64,000 nucleotides of DNA from Aggregatibacter kilianii (lineage in GTDB: Bacteria; Pseudomonadota; Gammaproteobacteria; Enterobacterales; Pasteurellaceae). The number at the start of each line of letters is the position of its first letter. Position 1 is the stretch's first letter. The notes beneath the pieces are model-generated. The model was not told the DNA's origin. It ran no database searches and saw only the letters and a program-made list of their open reading frames with translations. This document shows, one piece after another, positions 19,085 to 28,473 of the stretch. Position numbers and translations under genes: made by a program. Location of the stretch: positions 124,001-188,000 of the forward strand of contig NZ_NRCJ01000004.1 of assembly GCF_003129965.1 (NCBI RefSeq). Direction: 5' to 3'.

Positions 19085-19112
19085 ACCGCACCAAAAAGTG
19101 CGGTTGTTTTTT
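19085..19112 (+). terminator. Terminator of deaD from paired uptake signals
   Basis: ACCGCAC (19085-19091) pairs with GTGCGGT (19098-19104), followed by TGTTTTTT. Confidence 0.8.
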
Positions 19113-19123
19113 CAGGTGAATTT

Positions 19124-19152
19124 ACGGCTTATCAAATGATAAGCCGTTTTTT
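19124..19152. terminator. Bidirectional terminator between deaD and ugd
   Basis: ACGGCTTATC (19124-19133) and GATAAGCCGT (19138-19147) form a perfect 10-bp stem with loop AAAT, followed by TTTTTTA on the plus strand. A near-identical hairpin, with the same flanks, separates the convergent glycerate kinase and hpt genes at 32162-32185. Confidence 0.85.
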
Positions 19153-19156
19153 ATGG

Positions 19157-20326
19157 TTACAGATCCGTACCTTTAATGTCACGGGTATAAACTTTATCCG
19201 CAACGTCTTGGATTTCTTCTGCCATACGGTTCGCCAGAATCACATCGGCGCGTTGTTTGAAATCCTTTAAATCGGTGACCACTTCCGAGCCAAAAAAGTC
19301 TTTTTCAGCATATTCAGGCTCATAAATAATCACATTCACGCCGGCTTTTTTGATGCGTTTAATGACGCATTGAATACTGGAACTGCGGAAGTTATCGGAA
19401 CCGTGCTTCATGGTTAAGCGGTGCACGCCTACCACCGACGGTTTTCTTCTGAGCACTTCATCGGCGATGAAATCTTTGCGTACCGAGTTAGATTTAACAA
19501 TGGCGCTAATCAAGGTTTGCGGAATATCTTTGTAGTTTGCCAACAGTTGCTTGGTATCTTTTGGCAGGCAATAACCGCCGTAACCGAAAGACAGGTTGTT
19601 GTAATGCGTGCCTATGCGCGGATCGAGGGATACCCCTTCAATAATTTCAGCAGTGTTGAAGCCATGGGTGGCAGCAAACGTATCCAATTCGTTGAAGAAC
19701 GCGACCCGTAGCGCAAGGTACGAATTTGCAAATAATTTGATGGACTCCGCCTCGTTGGCATGGGTTAAAAGAATCGGTGTGTCGGGGCGTAAACTGCAAT
19801 CCCGTAACATTTCGGCAAATTTTTGAGCAGCTTCACTCTGATCGCCTACCACGATTCTGAACGGATATAAATTGTCATGTAAGGCACGACTTTCACGCAG
19901 AAATTCCGGTGAAAAGATAATCCTCTCTGTGTTCAACTCATTGCGCATTTTGTGTGTAAAGCCGATAGGAATAGTGGATTTGATCACCAAATAGGCGTTG
20001 GCATTTTGTGCCATTGCTTGTTTTAACACGGCTTCTACTGAGCTTGTGTCGAAATAATCATTTTCCGGATCGTAGTCCGTCGGGGTGGCGATAATCACAT
20101 ATTCGGCATCGTGATAAGCTTCTGACGCATCCACGGTGGCGTGTAGGTTTAAAGGTTTATTGGCTAAATAGTCGCTGATTTCCACATCCTGAATGGGTGA
20201 ACGCTTGGCGTTAATCAGCGCGGTCTTTTCCGGCGACACATCCAATAAGGTGACTTTATGCTTTTGTGCAAGTAAAACGGCGTTGGATAGTCCCACATAA
20301 CCTGCGCCGACGACGGTAATTCTCAT
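19157..20326 (-). CDS. ugd: UDP-glucose 6-dehydrogenase
   Basis: A 389-residue cytosolic enzyme that oxidises UDP-glucose to UDP-glucuronate with two NAD+. The N-terminal Rossmann motif is [10 protein letters not shown], with IIATPTDYD and STIPIGFT following. The central [17 protein letters not shown] and the catalytic Cys in [14 protein letters not shown] (about residue 260) are present, then the C-terminal UDP-binding domain. Length equals E. coli Ugd (388). It is the last gene of a six-gene minus-strand glycan cluster, suggesting that glucuronate or a derivative is a building block. The GGAG ribosome site is strong and the upstream gap is 37 bp. Confidence 0.95.
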   Translation of the reverse strand: MRITVVGAGYVGLSNAVLLAQKHKVTLLDVSPEKTALINAKRSPIQDVEISDYLANKPLNLHATVDASEAYHDAEYVIIATPTDYDPENDYFDTSSVEAVLKQAMAQNANAYLVIKSTIPIGFTHKMRNELNTERIIFSPEFLRESRALHDNLYPFRIVVGDQSEAAQKFAEMLRDCSLRPDTPILLTHANEAESIKLFANSYLALRVAFFNELDTFAATHGFNTAEIIEGVSLDPRIGTHYNNLSFGYGGYCLPKDTKQLLANYKDIPQTLISAIVKSNSVRKDFIADEVLRRKPSVVGVHRLTMKHGSDNFRSSSIQCVIKRIKKAGVNVIIYEPEYAEKDFFGSEVVTDLKDFKQRADVILANRMAEEIQDVADKVYTRDIKGTDL

Positions 20327-20363
20327 ACATTACTCCTTAAATCTTTCCTAAAAGTCCTTTTAT

Positions 20364-22646
20364 TTATTTTGCTAAACGCATTTCGCAAATCGTAAGCAGT
20401 TGTTCTGTGGTGTGTTTACGATCTGCAAATTGTGTACTCAGATAAATATGACGTGCTAAAGAGAGTGTCGTATAAATCGCGACATTTTCTTTTGTTGTGG
20501 TTTCATAGGTTAAAAATGTGGTCAGAAATGCATCTTGATGTTGTTGTAATGCGTGGACATCACCATACTGACGTAGGGCGAATTCCTGAATATGCGCCAG
20601 ATAGTTGCCTGCATCCAGCGCAGCATCGCCCGAGCAAAGTAAATCAAGATCCAACAGCACCATGTTGCCCGGTTGACCGTAGCGTTCCATAATCTGATCC
20701 TGATAGAAATCCCGGTGTATGGAAACTAACGGCGTGTCGGTTAATTGTGCTGCCAAAGTTTCGCAGCCGCTCAGCACTTCGGCGATACGCTGTGATAAAT
20801 GAGGCAGTAGCGTTTGCGCCTGTAGTAAGCGTTCGTGCAGCACCTCTAATTCCTGCCGAACGGTCCAAACAGGTAGTGCCAAATCTTGCGCTACTTGGCT
20901 ATGATGTAACGCACTGAGGGCATGGGCGACGGATTCACCTAAAAAAGCCAAACGTTCATTGCCTTGGAAAAGTAAATTGCCGACACTTTGCCCGTTAATT
21001 TTTCGCTGCAACCAAGTGTGTTGTTCCGCAAGTTTGCCTAACGGCTCGGCGACGCTGATTTTTGCCTCATCGTTAAAACCCGCATCCCACAAGGCTTGTT
21101 GCACGTTTAATGAACGTTTATCCAAGCCTTTAAATCGGTATTTGCCGATAATATATGCCTCTCCCGCTTCTGTGCGAATCACATAGTCTATCAACGCACG
21201 GCGTTGTGGTTTGTAGCGACGCAACGTTGCTTTTTGCAGCAGACCTTGTTCGGCTTTCGGCAATACCGACATCAGCAAATGTTGCATTTGTTGCGCATCG
21301 GTTAGCATCTCAAGCATCGGATCCAATGGGGCGGCGGTGATTGAAGGCGGATTATCCGCAAATAGATTTTCCCCTTTATTTAATAGACCCTCCACCCGTT
21401 GCAAGAGTTGCAAGGATTGTTGCTTCCATTGTGGCGAACGTTTACGGAACGGCTCGGTGGCTAAACGTAGCAAGGCTGCGGCAGTGAAGAAGCGCAAACC
21501 GCTTAAGTCAGTATCGGTAAGGGATTGATAATGTTGCAGGAAGGTTTCCAGCAACACATTTGTCTGCCAATGGGGCAACACACCTTCGATGACCTGCAAT
21601 TCCAAACGCGCCTGAAAGGTCGCCAAATCCATCAACGGATTGCCTTGAGTCGCGCGATCCCAATCTAAAATAGCGCATTGATGCTGATCGTTTTGAATCA
21701 CCTGATCCAATGAAAAGTCGCCGTGAATGAATGCAAGCTGTTCCGGCTGATGTTTCAGTGCCGTTTGAGTTTGTATCGCTAATCGGGAAAACCATTCGCC
21801 ATATTCGGGCAATATCACCCGAAATGTGTTGAACACACCCTGAATTGCTTTAATTTCATGCAGGGTTGTATAGCGCATCGGGTGCTGATACGCCGTGCGA
21901 TGAACCTGTGCAAGAGCCTTGGCAACAAGGCGAATGCTGTCTTCCAGCGGGTAAAAACCTTCTTCCGGGCATAAACAATGCCCTTCTTGCCAGTCAGTCA
22001 CAAGGGTGCAAATAGCGCCGTCCACACCAAGTAATCGCATATTACCCAGTGCCGCACCAAATGTTGCACCGGTCAGGACTCTGCCGAAATCTTTCGGGTT
22101 GGAACAACGAATCAGCGCAATGGGGTGTTGATTTAACGTCATCTTCGCGACTAAACGGCGTTCCGGCTTATAGCGTAAAATGTGAATTTCTGCTTTTTCC
22201 GCATCGCTTTCGGACAGGTTGCACAAGGTCAGTAAATGACGGCGCGACTTGGCGTCAACCAGCCAGTCGAGATGGCGAATGCCGCGATCGTAAGCGGGGT
22301 GTTGCAACAGAATACATTGCTCAAAAAGGGCGAGGGGCGCATGAGGATCCTTTGCTTGCACTAATGCCTGCCGTTTCGGATTATGCCAGGATTGGGTAAA
22401 ACGTTCGGCGGTCAGTGCCTTGGCGAAATAATATTGCGTCGTGCCGTCGGCGAATTGCACCTGTAATGTGCAGGCGCAGCTGTTTGCCTGTTTGTAACGC
22501 AAATATTTAACCTGAATTTCGACCGCACTTTTCAGGCGCGGAAGCCGTTGCAGTTCCGTCAGCAGTAAATCCGCGTCCAATAACAGCGCCAAACCGGGTA
22601 GGGCAGTATCGCGCGCAATGAGTTGTTTATCCGCATGAGTCAACAT
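20364..22646 (-). CDS. Protein with two fused APH-type phosphotransferase domains (760 aa)
   Basis: A long cytosolic protein with two copies of the aminoglycoside-phosphotransferase/choline-kinase fold. Domain 1 (about residues 140-430) has the Brenner-type catalytic loop FIHGDFSLDQV (near 305) and the metal motif ILDWDRATQGNPLMDLA. Domain 2 (about 460-755) has SIHRDFYQDQI (near 640) and VLLDLDLLCSGDAALDAGNYL. In domain 2 the usual HGD is HRD and the DxD motif is LDLD, still plausibly active. Such kinases phosphorylate small alcohols or sugars. Within this glycan cluster a sugar, lipid or polyol acceptor is more likely than an antibiotic. I know of no characterised protein with this arrangement; the substrate is unknown. 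Confidence 0.8.
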   Translation of the reverse strand: MLTHADKQLIARDTALPGLALLLDADLLLTELQRLPRLKSAVEIQVKYLRYKQANSCACTLQVQFADGTTQYYFAKALTAERFTQSWHNPKRQALVQAKDPHAPLALFEQCILLQHPAYDRGIRHLDWLVDAKSRRHLLTLCNLSESDAEKAEIHILRYKPERRLVAKMTLNQHPIALIRCSNPKDFGRVLTGATFGAALGNMRLLGVDGAICTLVTDWQEGHCLCPEEGFYPLEDSIRLVAKALAQVHRTAYQHPMRYTTLHEIKAIQGVFNTFRVILPEYGEWFSRLAIQTQTALKHQPEQLAFIHGDFSLDQVIQNDQHQCAILDWDRATQGNPLMDLATFQARLELQVIEGVLPHWQTNVLLETFLQHYQSLTDTDLSGLRFFTAAALLRLATEPFRKRSPQWKQQSLQLLQRVEGLLNKGENLFADNPPSITAAPLDPMLEMLTDAQQMQHLLMSVLPKAEQGLLQKATLRRYKPQRRALIDYVIRTEAGEAYIIGKYRFKGLDKRSLNVQQALWDAGFNDEAKISVAEPLGKLAEQHTWLQRKINGQSVGNLLFQGNERLAFLGESVAHALSALHHSQVAQDLALPVWTVRQELEVLHERLLQAQTLLPHLSQRIAEVLSGCETLAAQLTDTPLVSIHRDFYQDQIMERYGQPGNMVLLDLDLLCSGDAALDAGNYLAHIQEFALRQYGDVHALQQHQDAFLTTFLTYETTTKENVAIYTTLSLARHIYLSTQFADRKHTTEQLLTICEMRLAK

Positions 22647-22668
22647 TGTCTATCCTTGTATGAATCTG

Positions 22669-24489
22669 CTAACTAAGTTGCATTTTCCACCAATTAGCGT
22701 AATTTCCACCTTTTGCCAGTAATTGTGCATGGCTACCTTGCTCTTCCACAATGCCGTTATTGACGAAAATAATGCGGTCGGTTCTGGCGGCAAGTGCCAA
22801 ATCATGGGTGATCATCAGCGTGGTGCGTCCCAACATGAGGTTTTCCAGAGCGGCAATTACATAGGTTTCGTTTTCCTGATCCAAGCCTACCGTCGGTTCA
22901 TCCAAAATCAACACCGCACTTTGGTTCATTGCCGCGCGGGCAATGGCGATACGTTGTCGCTGACCGCCCGATAAGGAACCGCCGCGTTCGCTTAGAATGG
23001 TGTCGTAACCTTGCGGTAACGCGCTGATGAACTCGTGCGCGTTGGCGAGTTTTGCCGCTTCAATAATGTTTTCCTCGGTAACGTGCTCCGGATCGTTAAT
23101 GGCGCCTAAGGCAATGTTTTCACGTACCGTTAAGCCAAATAGCAGATTATCCTGCGGCACAATGGCGATTTGTGAGCGCAGGCTGGCGATGGTGTAGTCC
23201 TGAATGTTGACGTCATCAAGGCGCACTTCGCCGCTTTTAGGCTCATAGAGTCTGAGTAATAAGCTGGTCAGGGTCGATTTCCCCGCGCCGGAAGGACCGA
23301 CAATGGCGACTTTTTCACCGGGTTTGATGGTAAAGTCGATGTCATTGAGCACAGATGGATTTTCCCCGTTATCGGTTTCATAAGCGAAATTGACGTGATC
23401 AAACTGAATTTTGCCTAATGGTTTAGCAAGCACCAAGGCGTTCGGTTTGTCCTTAATTTCCGGTTCTTCATCAAGTAAATTAACCACACGTTCTCCCGCC
23501 GCCAAAGCTTTGGAAAGGCGACCGGCATATTTGGCGTATTCCCGCACCGGACGGAAAGAATTGTTTAAATAAGACATGAAAATAATGAGATCGCCGGTGC
23601 TCATGCCGCCGTTTAACACAGAGTGGGCGCCGTTGAGTAAAACTAATGCGGTAATTACGGCAACAATCACATCCACCCGACGTTCCAATCCGGCAGAAAG
23701 ACGTTTGGATTGTACGTTTTGTTGACGGCTGGCGGCATCATCGCCGGCAAAGCTGCGGATGGTTTCGTCTTCTAGGGAAAGTGATTGTACGGTGCGAATA
23801 GAAGCGATGTATTCCGCTGCTTTGGAGGCAAGGGAGCCTTCCCGCTTGCGTTGCGCGCGACTCACTTCGTGAATTTTGCGGCTGGCACGGGTGGTGCTCC
23901 ACCACATCAGCGGAATTGCCAACAAGGCGACGGAGGTGAGTTGCCAGTTCAAATACAGCATCATGCCGAACATCCCCAGCAAGATGAAAATGTTGGCAAG
24001 CATTGGCATGAGGGCGGTAATCACCGCTTCGCGTAACATTCCGATGTCGTTAATCAGGCGCATGGTGAGGTCCCCTGTTCTCGCCTTCGAGTGAAAACTT
24101 AAAGATAACCGTTGTAAGTGGGCGAATAAGTCGTTGCGCACACGACTGAGGATCCGACTGCCCGCCAAAGCGAGACCGACTGTACTGAAATAACTTGTCG
24201 CTGCCGTTAATAACGCAATAACAATGACCGCCGCCGCGCAGCCCCATAATAACTGGGTCATATCTAACGAGGCGAGCAAGGTATCGATGATGCCATGTTG
24301 TTTCGTCGTATGCTTCGTGGTTTCAGGCGTCAACACATGATCCACCACAAACGCCAGCGGCAACGGTTTTAATAAACGCATTGCAGTGGTAAGCAAGAGG
24401 GCGATTAAAGCGCCACTCACCAGCATACGTTCCGGGCGAATATAGTTTTTCAGTCGATAAGCAACCGACCACCAGGCGTTCTTACTCAT
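22669..24489 (-). CDS. ABC-type exporter, fused permease-ATPase (MsbA-like)
   Basis: A 606-residue half-transporter. The N-terminal ABC_membrane domain has about six TM segments (residues 20-320), including the RLSLSFHSKARTGDLTMRLINDI coupling region typical of type IV exporters. The ATPase domain follows: Walker A GPSGAGKST (about 396), Q-loop IVPQDNLLFG, signature LSGGQRQRIAIARA, Walker B VLILDEPTVGLD and H-loop MITHDLALA. It would act as a homodimer in the inner membrane. Between glycosyltransferase and sugar-kinase genes, its cargo is likely the glycolipid or glycan made by the cluster; this is inferred from context only. The true MsbA is probably elsewhere. Confidence 0.9.
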   Translation of the reverse strand: MSKNAWWSVAYRLKNYIRPERMLVSGALIALLLTTAMRLLKPLPLAFVVDHVLTPETTKHTTKQHGIIDTLLASLDMTQLLWGCAAAVIVIALLTAATSYFSTVGLALAGSRILSRVRNDLFAHLQRLSLSFHSKARTGDLTMRLINDIGMLREAVITALMPMLANIFILLGMFGMMLYLNWQLTSVALLAIPLMWWSTTRASRKIHEVSRAQRKREGSLASKAAEYIASIRTVQSLSLEDETIRSFAGDDAASRQQNVQSKRLSAGLERRVDVIVAVITALVLLNGAHSVLNGGMSTGDLIIFMSYLNNSFRPVREYAKYAGRLSKALAAGERVVNLLDEEPEIKDKPNALVLAKPLGKIQFDHVNFAYETDNGENPSVLNDIDFTIKPGEKVAIVGPSGAGKSTLTSLLLRLYEPKSGEVRLDDVNIQDYTIASLRSQIAIVPQDNLLFGLTVRENIALGAINDPEHVTEENIIEAAKLANAHEFISALPQGYDTILSERGGSLSGGQRQRIAIARAAMNQSAVLILDEPTVGLDQENETYVIAALENLMLGRTTLMITHDLALAARTDRIIFVNNGIVEEQGSHAQLLAKGGNYANWWKMQLS

Positions 24490-24512
24490 GCTATATGCTC
24501 CTGCTTACAATC

Positions 24513-25700
24513 CTATCCACGGCGTTGGCAATCACGGGCAATATGTAAAATGCGATCAACCACAGCCAACCAGCTATGATGTTGTTCGGCGGTTGCACGT
24601 GCGTTTGCACCGAGTTGTTGCGCTTCGGAAGGATTATCTAATAATCGGGCAATGCCTTCAGCCATGTTTTGCGGATTGTCGGCTTCTACTAAAATGCCGT
24701 TGTAGCCGTTTTCAATGACAGTGCTCAAATGTCCCACTTGAGTGGCGATAATCGGTAGGCCCGCCGCCATGTATTCGTAGATTTTTAACGGAGAGAAATA
24801 AAATCCGTCCAGATTCGGGTAAGGGGCAACGGCAATATCCATGCGCGCCAGCCATTCCGGCACCTGTTCGGGAGCGACTGCACCGGTGAAATGCACAAAT
24901 TCCGATAAGCCTTGTTGGGCGATTTCTTCGCTTAAGGCGGCATGTTGCGGACCGTCTCCGACAATTAACAAATTGAGGGGATAACCGCGTCGGCGCAATA
25001 AAGACCATGCCTGCACCAAACCCGATACGCCGTGCCAAGGTTTTAGCGTGCCTAAAAATCCCAATACCGGTGTGGCAACATAATCGCTTGGGCGATGCAG
25101 GAATTTTTCTGCATTTTGGCTTGCCGCTGATGCAAAACGGGCAAGATCAACGCCGTTGGCGATAACATGTACACGTCCTTTCGCTGAGGCAAAGGTTTCC
25201 AAATAATCCTTCACGCCGGGGGATACCGCCACCATGGCATCGGCATGAGAAAAGACAAATTCGGCAATGTCTTGTGCCTGAGCTTCAAGGGGGAGCTCTC
25301 GGTGTTTTTTCTGTTCTTCGATTAGCGGCGCATTGACTTCTAAAATACCGACGCATTGATGTTTGCGGGCAAACGCCATGCCGGCATTGCTCCATAAAGA
25401 ATAACGCTCGTAAACGAGGTCAAAATCACCCGCACTTTCCAATAGTTTTTCCACTTGGGTATTGGCGGCAAGGGCTGCTGCGGCACGTTCCTGTTGAGAA
25501 TCATTCGGCAGTTCGGGTAATTTGTGAATGTCGATTTGGCGTAACTCAGGTGGCGTTTCACCGCCTAAACGTTGGGCAAATAACACCACCTCTGCACCGC
25601 GTTGTAACATGCCTTTAATGACTTCCTGCACGTGTACTGATGCACCTTTGGTTCCAAATACCGGGATACCCGGATCTGCACAAATATAGGCTACTCGCAT
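24513..25700 (-). CDS. Glycosyltransferase family 4
   Basis: A 395-residue GT-B enzyme. The N-terminal domain begins VAYICADPGIPVFGTKGASVHVQEVIKGM, the acceptor-binding Rossmann fold with the Gly-rich loop. The C-terminal domain has VLGFLGTLKPWHGVSGLVQAW, LLIVGDGPQ and the nucleotide-sugar motif SPLKIYEYMAAGLPIIAT (E-x7-E type), which is diagnostic for retaining GT4 enzymes. It is a soluble or peripheral membrane protein using a UDP- or GDP-sugar donor. It lies 29 bp from the next transferase gene and 23 bp from the ABC exporter on the same strand. Donor and acceptor are unknown. Confidence 0.9.
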   Translation of the reverse strand: MRVAYICADPGIPVFGTKGASVHVQEVIKGMLQRGAEVVLFAQRLGGETPPELRQIDIHKLPELPNDSQQERAAAALAANTQVEKLLESAGDFDLVYERYSLWSNAGMAFARKHQCVGILEVNAPLIEEQKKHRELPLEAQAQDIAEFVFSHADAMVAVSPGVKDYLETFASAKGRVHVIANGVDLARFASAASQNAEKFLHRPSDYVATPVLGFLGTLKPWHGVSGLVQAWSLLRRRGYPLNLLIVGDGPQHAALSEEIAQQGLSEFVHFTGAVAPEQVPEWLARMDIAVAPYPNLDGFYFSPLKIYEYMAAGLPIIATQVGHLSTVIENGYNGILVEADNPQNMAEGIARLLDNPSEAQQLGANARATAEQHHSWLAVVDRILHIARDCQRRG

Positions 25701-25729
25701 AATTTTTCCTTTTTCTTTGCAAGTGGGGT

Positions 25730-26980
25730 TTAACGAGGTAATGAATCGGTTTCACGTTGAGAGATTGCCGCCGCAAAAAAACGTCTTAGTTCGGCGGCGT
25801 TACGATCTTCATCGTATTCCCGCTCAATGAGTGCCCGTGCGCTGTGTGAAAGCTGTTGCCCCAGCGCATCGTCATTCAATAAACGGGTGATGGCATCGGC
25901 AAGTGCGGTCGGATTTTGTGGCGGAATGCATAGACCGGTTACTTCGTCTTGTACCAGTTCAGGAATGCCTGCCACCTGTGTGGAAATCACCGGTGTTCCC
26001 AGTGCCATAGATTCCAGTAATACAGTCGGTAAGCCATCGCGGTCGCCATCTTCACTGATGACACAAGGCGCGACCATCATTTTGGCTTGGCTTACTAATT
26101 GAATGATGTTGGGTTGCGGCATTGGACCGACCATACGAATCATATCCTGAATGCCTAATCGCTCAATTTGTGCCTCCAGCGCTTCCCGTAAAGTGCCGTC
26201 GCCAACCAAAGTACAGTAGGCTGAAACACCACGTTGTTTCAAAATAGCCAAGGCATCCAATAATACATTAAAGCCTTTTTTCGCCACTAAACGCCCAACG
26301 GCGAGGATATGAGGTTCCCGTTGTTGGCACGGTTGATAAGGGAATTTGCGCAAATCCATTCCGTTGTAAATTCTGACCGCACTTTTGGCGTCTGCGCCAT
26401 ATTGTTCACGCAAATAGGCGAGGTTGTAATCGGAGACGGTAACGGTTGTCGTAGCATCACGCATTTTGCGATCAAGTGCGGTGGAATTTTCGTATGAAAA
26501 ATAAATATCTTTGGCGTGCGCGGTGAAGCTGTAAGTGATGTCGGCAAAAATTGCCGCCTGTCTTGCCACGGTGGTTGCCTGCGTGCCGAAGTGGGCATGT
26601 AAATGTTGTATGCCGCGTTTGCGAATGGCTAAGGCAAGCAAAATACTTTGCCCGATTTCATGCACGTTGCCTTGTGCTAAAGGTAATTTTTCGGCAAAGC
26701 GAGGTAATTCCTGAAAACCTTGCTGAATCAAGTCCCAGAAAGTTTCAGCGGTACGCTGTTTGTCCTGTAAGCGGGTGACCGGCGCGCGTACTTGCGAAAT
26801 GCCGTCCTGAAAATGGGTTTCCATGACCGGTCCAAGGGCAAATATATCAATTTTCGTGCCTGCCCGTTCGTGAGCTAAAATTTCATTTACCACAAAGGTT
26901 TCCGAAAAGCGGGGATAGCGTTTTAACACATAACCGATATACATTGGATGGAGTGCTTCTGGGGGTGTTTGAGTATTCAT
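25730..26980 (-). CDS. Glycosyltransferase family 4 (WcaL/AmsK-like)
   Basis: A 416-residue GT-B glycosyltransferase. YVLKRYPRFSETFVVNEILAHERAG at the N-terminus is typical of the colanic-acid WcaL/AmsK subgroup. HLHAHFGTQATTVA, SFTAHAKDIYF and ILAVGRLVAKKGFNVLLDAL follow, with the donor-site motif EDGDRDGLPTVLLESMALGTPVISTQVAGIPELV. Such enzymes build exopolysaccharide repeats or glycolipids. Two uptake signals lie inside the gene (near 26378 and 26475), so the gene has resided in a Hin-type Pasteurellacean long enough to gain them. It starts 41 bp after the MurG-like gene. Specificity unknown. Confidence 0.9.
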   Translation of the reverse strand: MNTQTPPEALHPMYIGYVLKRYPRFSETFVVNEILAHERAGTKIDIFALGPVMETHFQDGISQVRAPVTRLQDKQRTAETFWDLIQQGFQELPRFAEKLPLAQGNVHEIGQSILLALAIRKRGIQHLHAHFGTQATTVARQAAIFADITYSFTAHAKDIYFSYENSTALDRKMRDATTTVTVSDYNLAYLREQYGADAKSAVRIYNGMDLRKFPYQPCQQREPHILAVGRLVAKKGFNVLLDALAILKQRGVSAYCTLVGDGTLREALEAQIERLGIQDMIRMVGPMPQPNIIQLVSQAKMMVAPCVISEDGDRDGLPTVLLESMALGTPVISTQVAGIPELVQDEVTGLCIPPQNPTALADAITRLLNDDALGQQLSHSARALIEREYDEDRNAAELRRFFAAAISQRETDSLPR

Positions 26981-27021
26981 AATTAACCTGCCGGTATTGT
27001 TGATTTTTATGCGCGGGAAAA

Positions 27022-28200
27022 CTATCGCGCCACCATGTCCTGAATTTGGCTCACGACATTATCTAAGCCGTCAAAATTCAGAACATCACGGGCGTTGAGT
27101 AAAGGTTTTTGTTCTCTCATCCAATGGGTAAGCGCATCGGCGTTGAGAGAATCAGGGTGTAAACAATCAATCACGCCCATTTCCGCCAGGCGGGAGGCTC
27201 GGATCCATTGTTCTTTGCGTGGTGTAATACGTGGCACAATAAGCGCCCGCTTATTCAATGACAGAATTTCCGTAGTGGTGTTATATCCGCCCATGGATAA
27301 AATACATTCCGCGTGCTGCATGAGTTTGAGCGGTTCGGTAACAAAGTCCAGCACCTGGATTTCCGGTCGTTGCAGCTGCATTTCGTGGAGTTGTTGACGC
27401 TGTTCTTCCGGCATTAATGCGCCGGTGATCAATAAACCGTGCCAGCCGTTCGGTAGGTTTGCCTGCATAAAGGCTTTGGCAAGTTGGAAGCCATCTTGTC
27501 CGCCACCGACGACACAAAGGGCATAAGGTGATTTTATTGAAGGTAAGGTATCCGAATGATATTCACGCCTGCGCCTTTGATCCAAATAGCCCATGTAACG
27601 CATTTTTTCCGCAATATCGGCGGTGAACGGGTATTCTTTTGTGAAGTCAAATAAGCGTGAATCGCCGTAGATCCAAATATCGGAGAAATACAGACGAATA
27701 ATTTCCAGATTTTGTAATTTATTCCATTGTTGGCAAACGGCGTCCGGCTCATCAATAATATCGCGTAAGCCTAAAACGATGCGCACGCCTTTATTCGCCA
27801 ACACCGGCAATACGTTATCCAATTCGTTCATCGCGCCACGCGGTACGTTGTCGATGACCACAATATGCGGCTCGAACGCGTCCAGTGCGGCATGAATAAT
27901 TTGTCTTCGGATGTTTACCAGACGTTCCGTGTCCGTGCCCAAAGAACGGGGAATATATTGTCCCTGAGGGGTTTTGAAATAAGTGGGGAGCGTGACTGAA
28001 TCGGCGCCTTTCGGCAATTTGAATGCGCCCGACTCCCGCACGCCGGAAAGTAATAACACTTCCGCCTCGGGGTAGGCTTGTAAAACGGATTGCGCCAATA
28101 ACATATTACGACGAATATGCCCAAGCCCCATGGTATCATGAGAATAAAAGGCAATTCGCACAGGTTGTGAAAGATGAAGCGGTGCTGATGTGTTTCGCAT
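27022..28200 (-). CDS. MurG-like glycosyltransferase (COG4671-type), first gene of the glycan cluster
   Basis: A 392-residue GT-B protein. The N-terminus IAFYSHDTMGLGHIRRNMLLAQSVL carries the GLGHxRR loop of the predicted-glycosyltransferase group COG4671. The C-terminal half has YALCVVGGGQDG, VLDFVTEPLKLMQHAECILSMGGYNTTTEILSLNKRALIVPR, equivalent to the UDP-sugar site of MurG/GT28 enzymes (S/M-GG-x-N/S-T-x-x-E). It has no membrane segment but may sit on the inner leaflet like MurG. It leads the minus-strand cluster of six genes, with an ATG at 28200 and an AGG ribosome site. The donor is unknown; UDP-glucuronate from Ugd is one candidate. Confidence 0.82.
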   Translation of the reverse strand: MRNTSAPLHLSQPVRIAFYSHDTMGLGHIRRNMLLAQSVLQAYPEAEVLLLSGVRESGAFKLPKGADSVTLPTYFKTPQGQYIPRSLGTDTERLVNIRRQIIHAALDAFEPHIVVIDNVPRGAMNELDNVLPVLANKGVRIVLGLRDIIDEPDAVCQQWNKLQNLEIIRLYFSDIWIYGDSRLFDFTKEYPFTADIAEKMRYMGYLDQRRRREYHSDTLPSIKSPYALCVVGGGQDGFQLAKAFMQANLPNGWHGLLITGALMPEEQRQQLHEMQLQRPEIQVLDFVTEPLKLMQHAECILSMGGYNTTTEILSLNKRALIVPRITPRKEQWIRASRLAEMGVIDCLHPDSLNADALTHWMREQKPLLNARDVLNFDGLDNVVSQIQDMVAR

Positions 28201-28370
28201 AGCAGGCCTGTCTCCGAGTAAATAAATGTTCCAAAAAAATCATAAATAGCAAAGTTGCTGATAAGACAAAGAAAAAATTTTTTAGTTCACAAAAATATAA
28301 CATTTTTGACTGGTTAAACCTCCGTGAAGCAAAAAAAAAAGTTCGGTCACAAAAAATAACGTTTTTTGAG

Positions 28371-28424
28371 CGTCAGCTATGCTGACGGCCCCGAAAGGGG
28401 CGAATAAATCACTTCGTGATTTAT
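28371..28424. other. Three consecutive perfect hairpins between divergent operons
   Basis: Three abutting stem-loops: CGTCAGC/GCTGACG with loop TAT (28371-28387), GCCCC/GGGGC with a GAAA tetraloop (28388-28401), and ATAAATCAC/GTGATTTAT with loop TTC (28404-28424). They fall in the 273-bp region between the glycan cluster start and cdaR. No T run follows directly, so simple termination is unlikely. The structure suggests an mRNA leader, a small RNA or a short repeat element. Confidence 0.6.
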
Positions 28425-28473
28425 GAGTAATTTTTTCAGTGAATTTTAGGGTTAAAACATCACGGGTGAGCAT

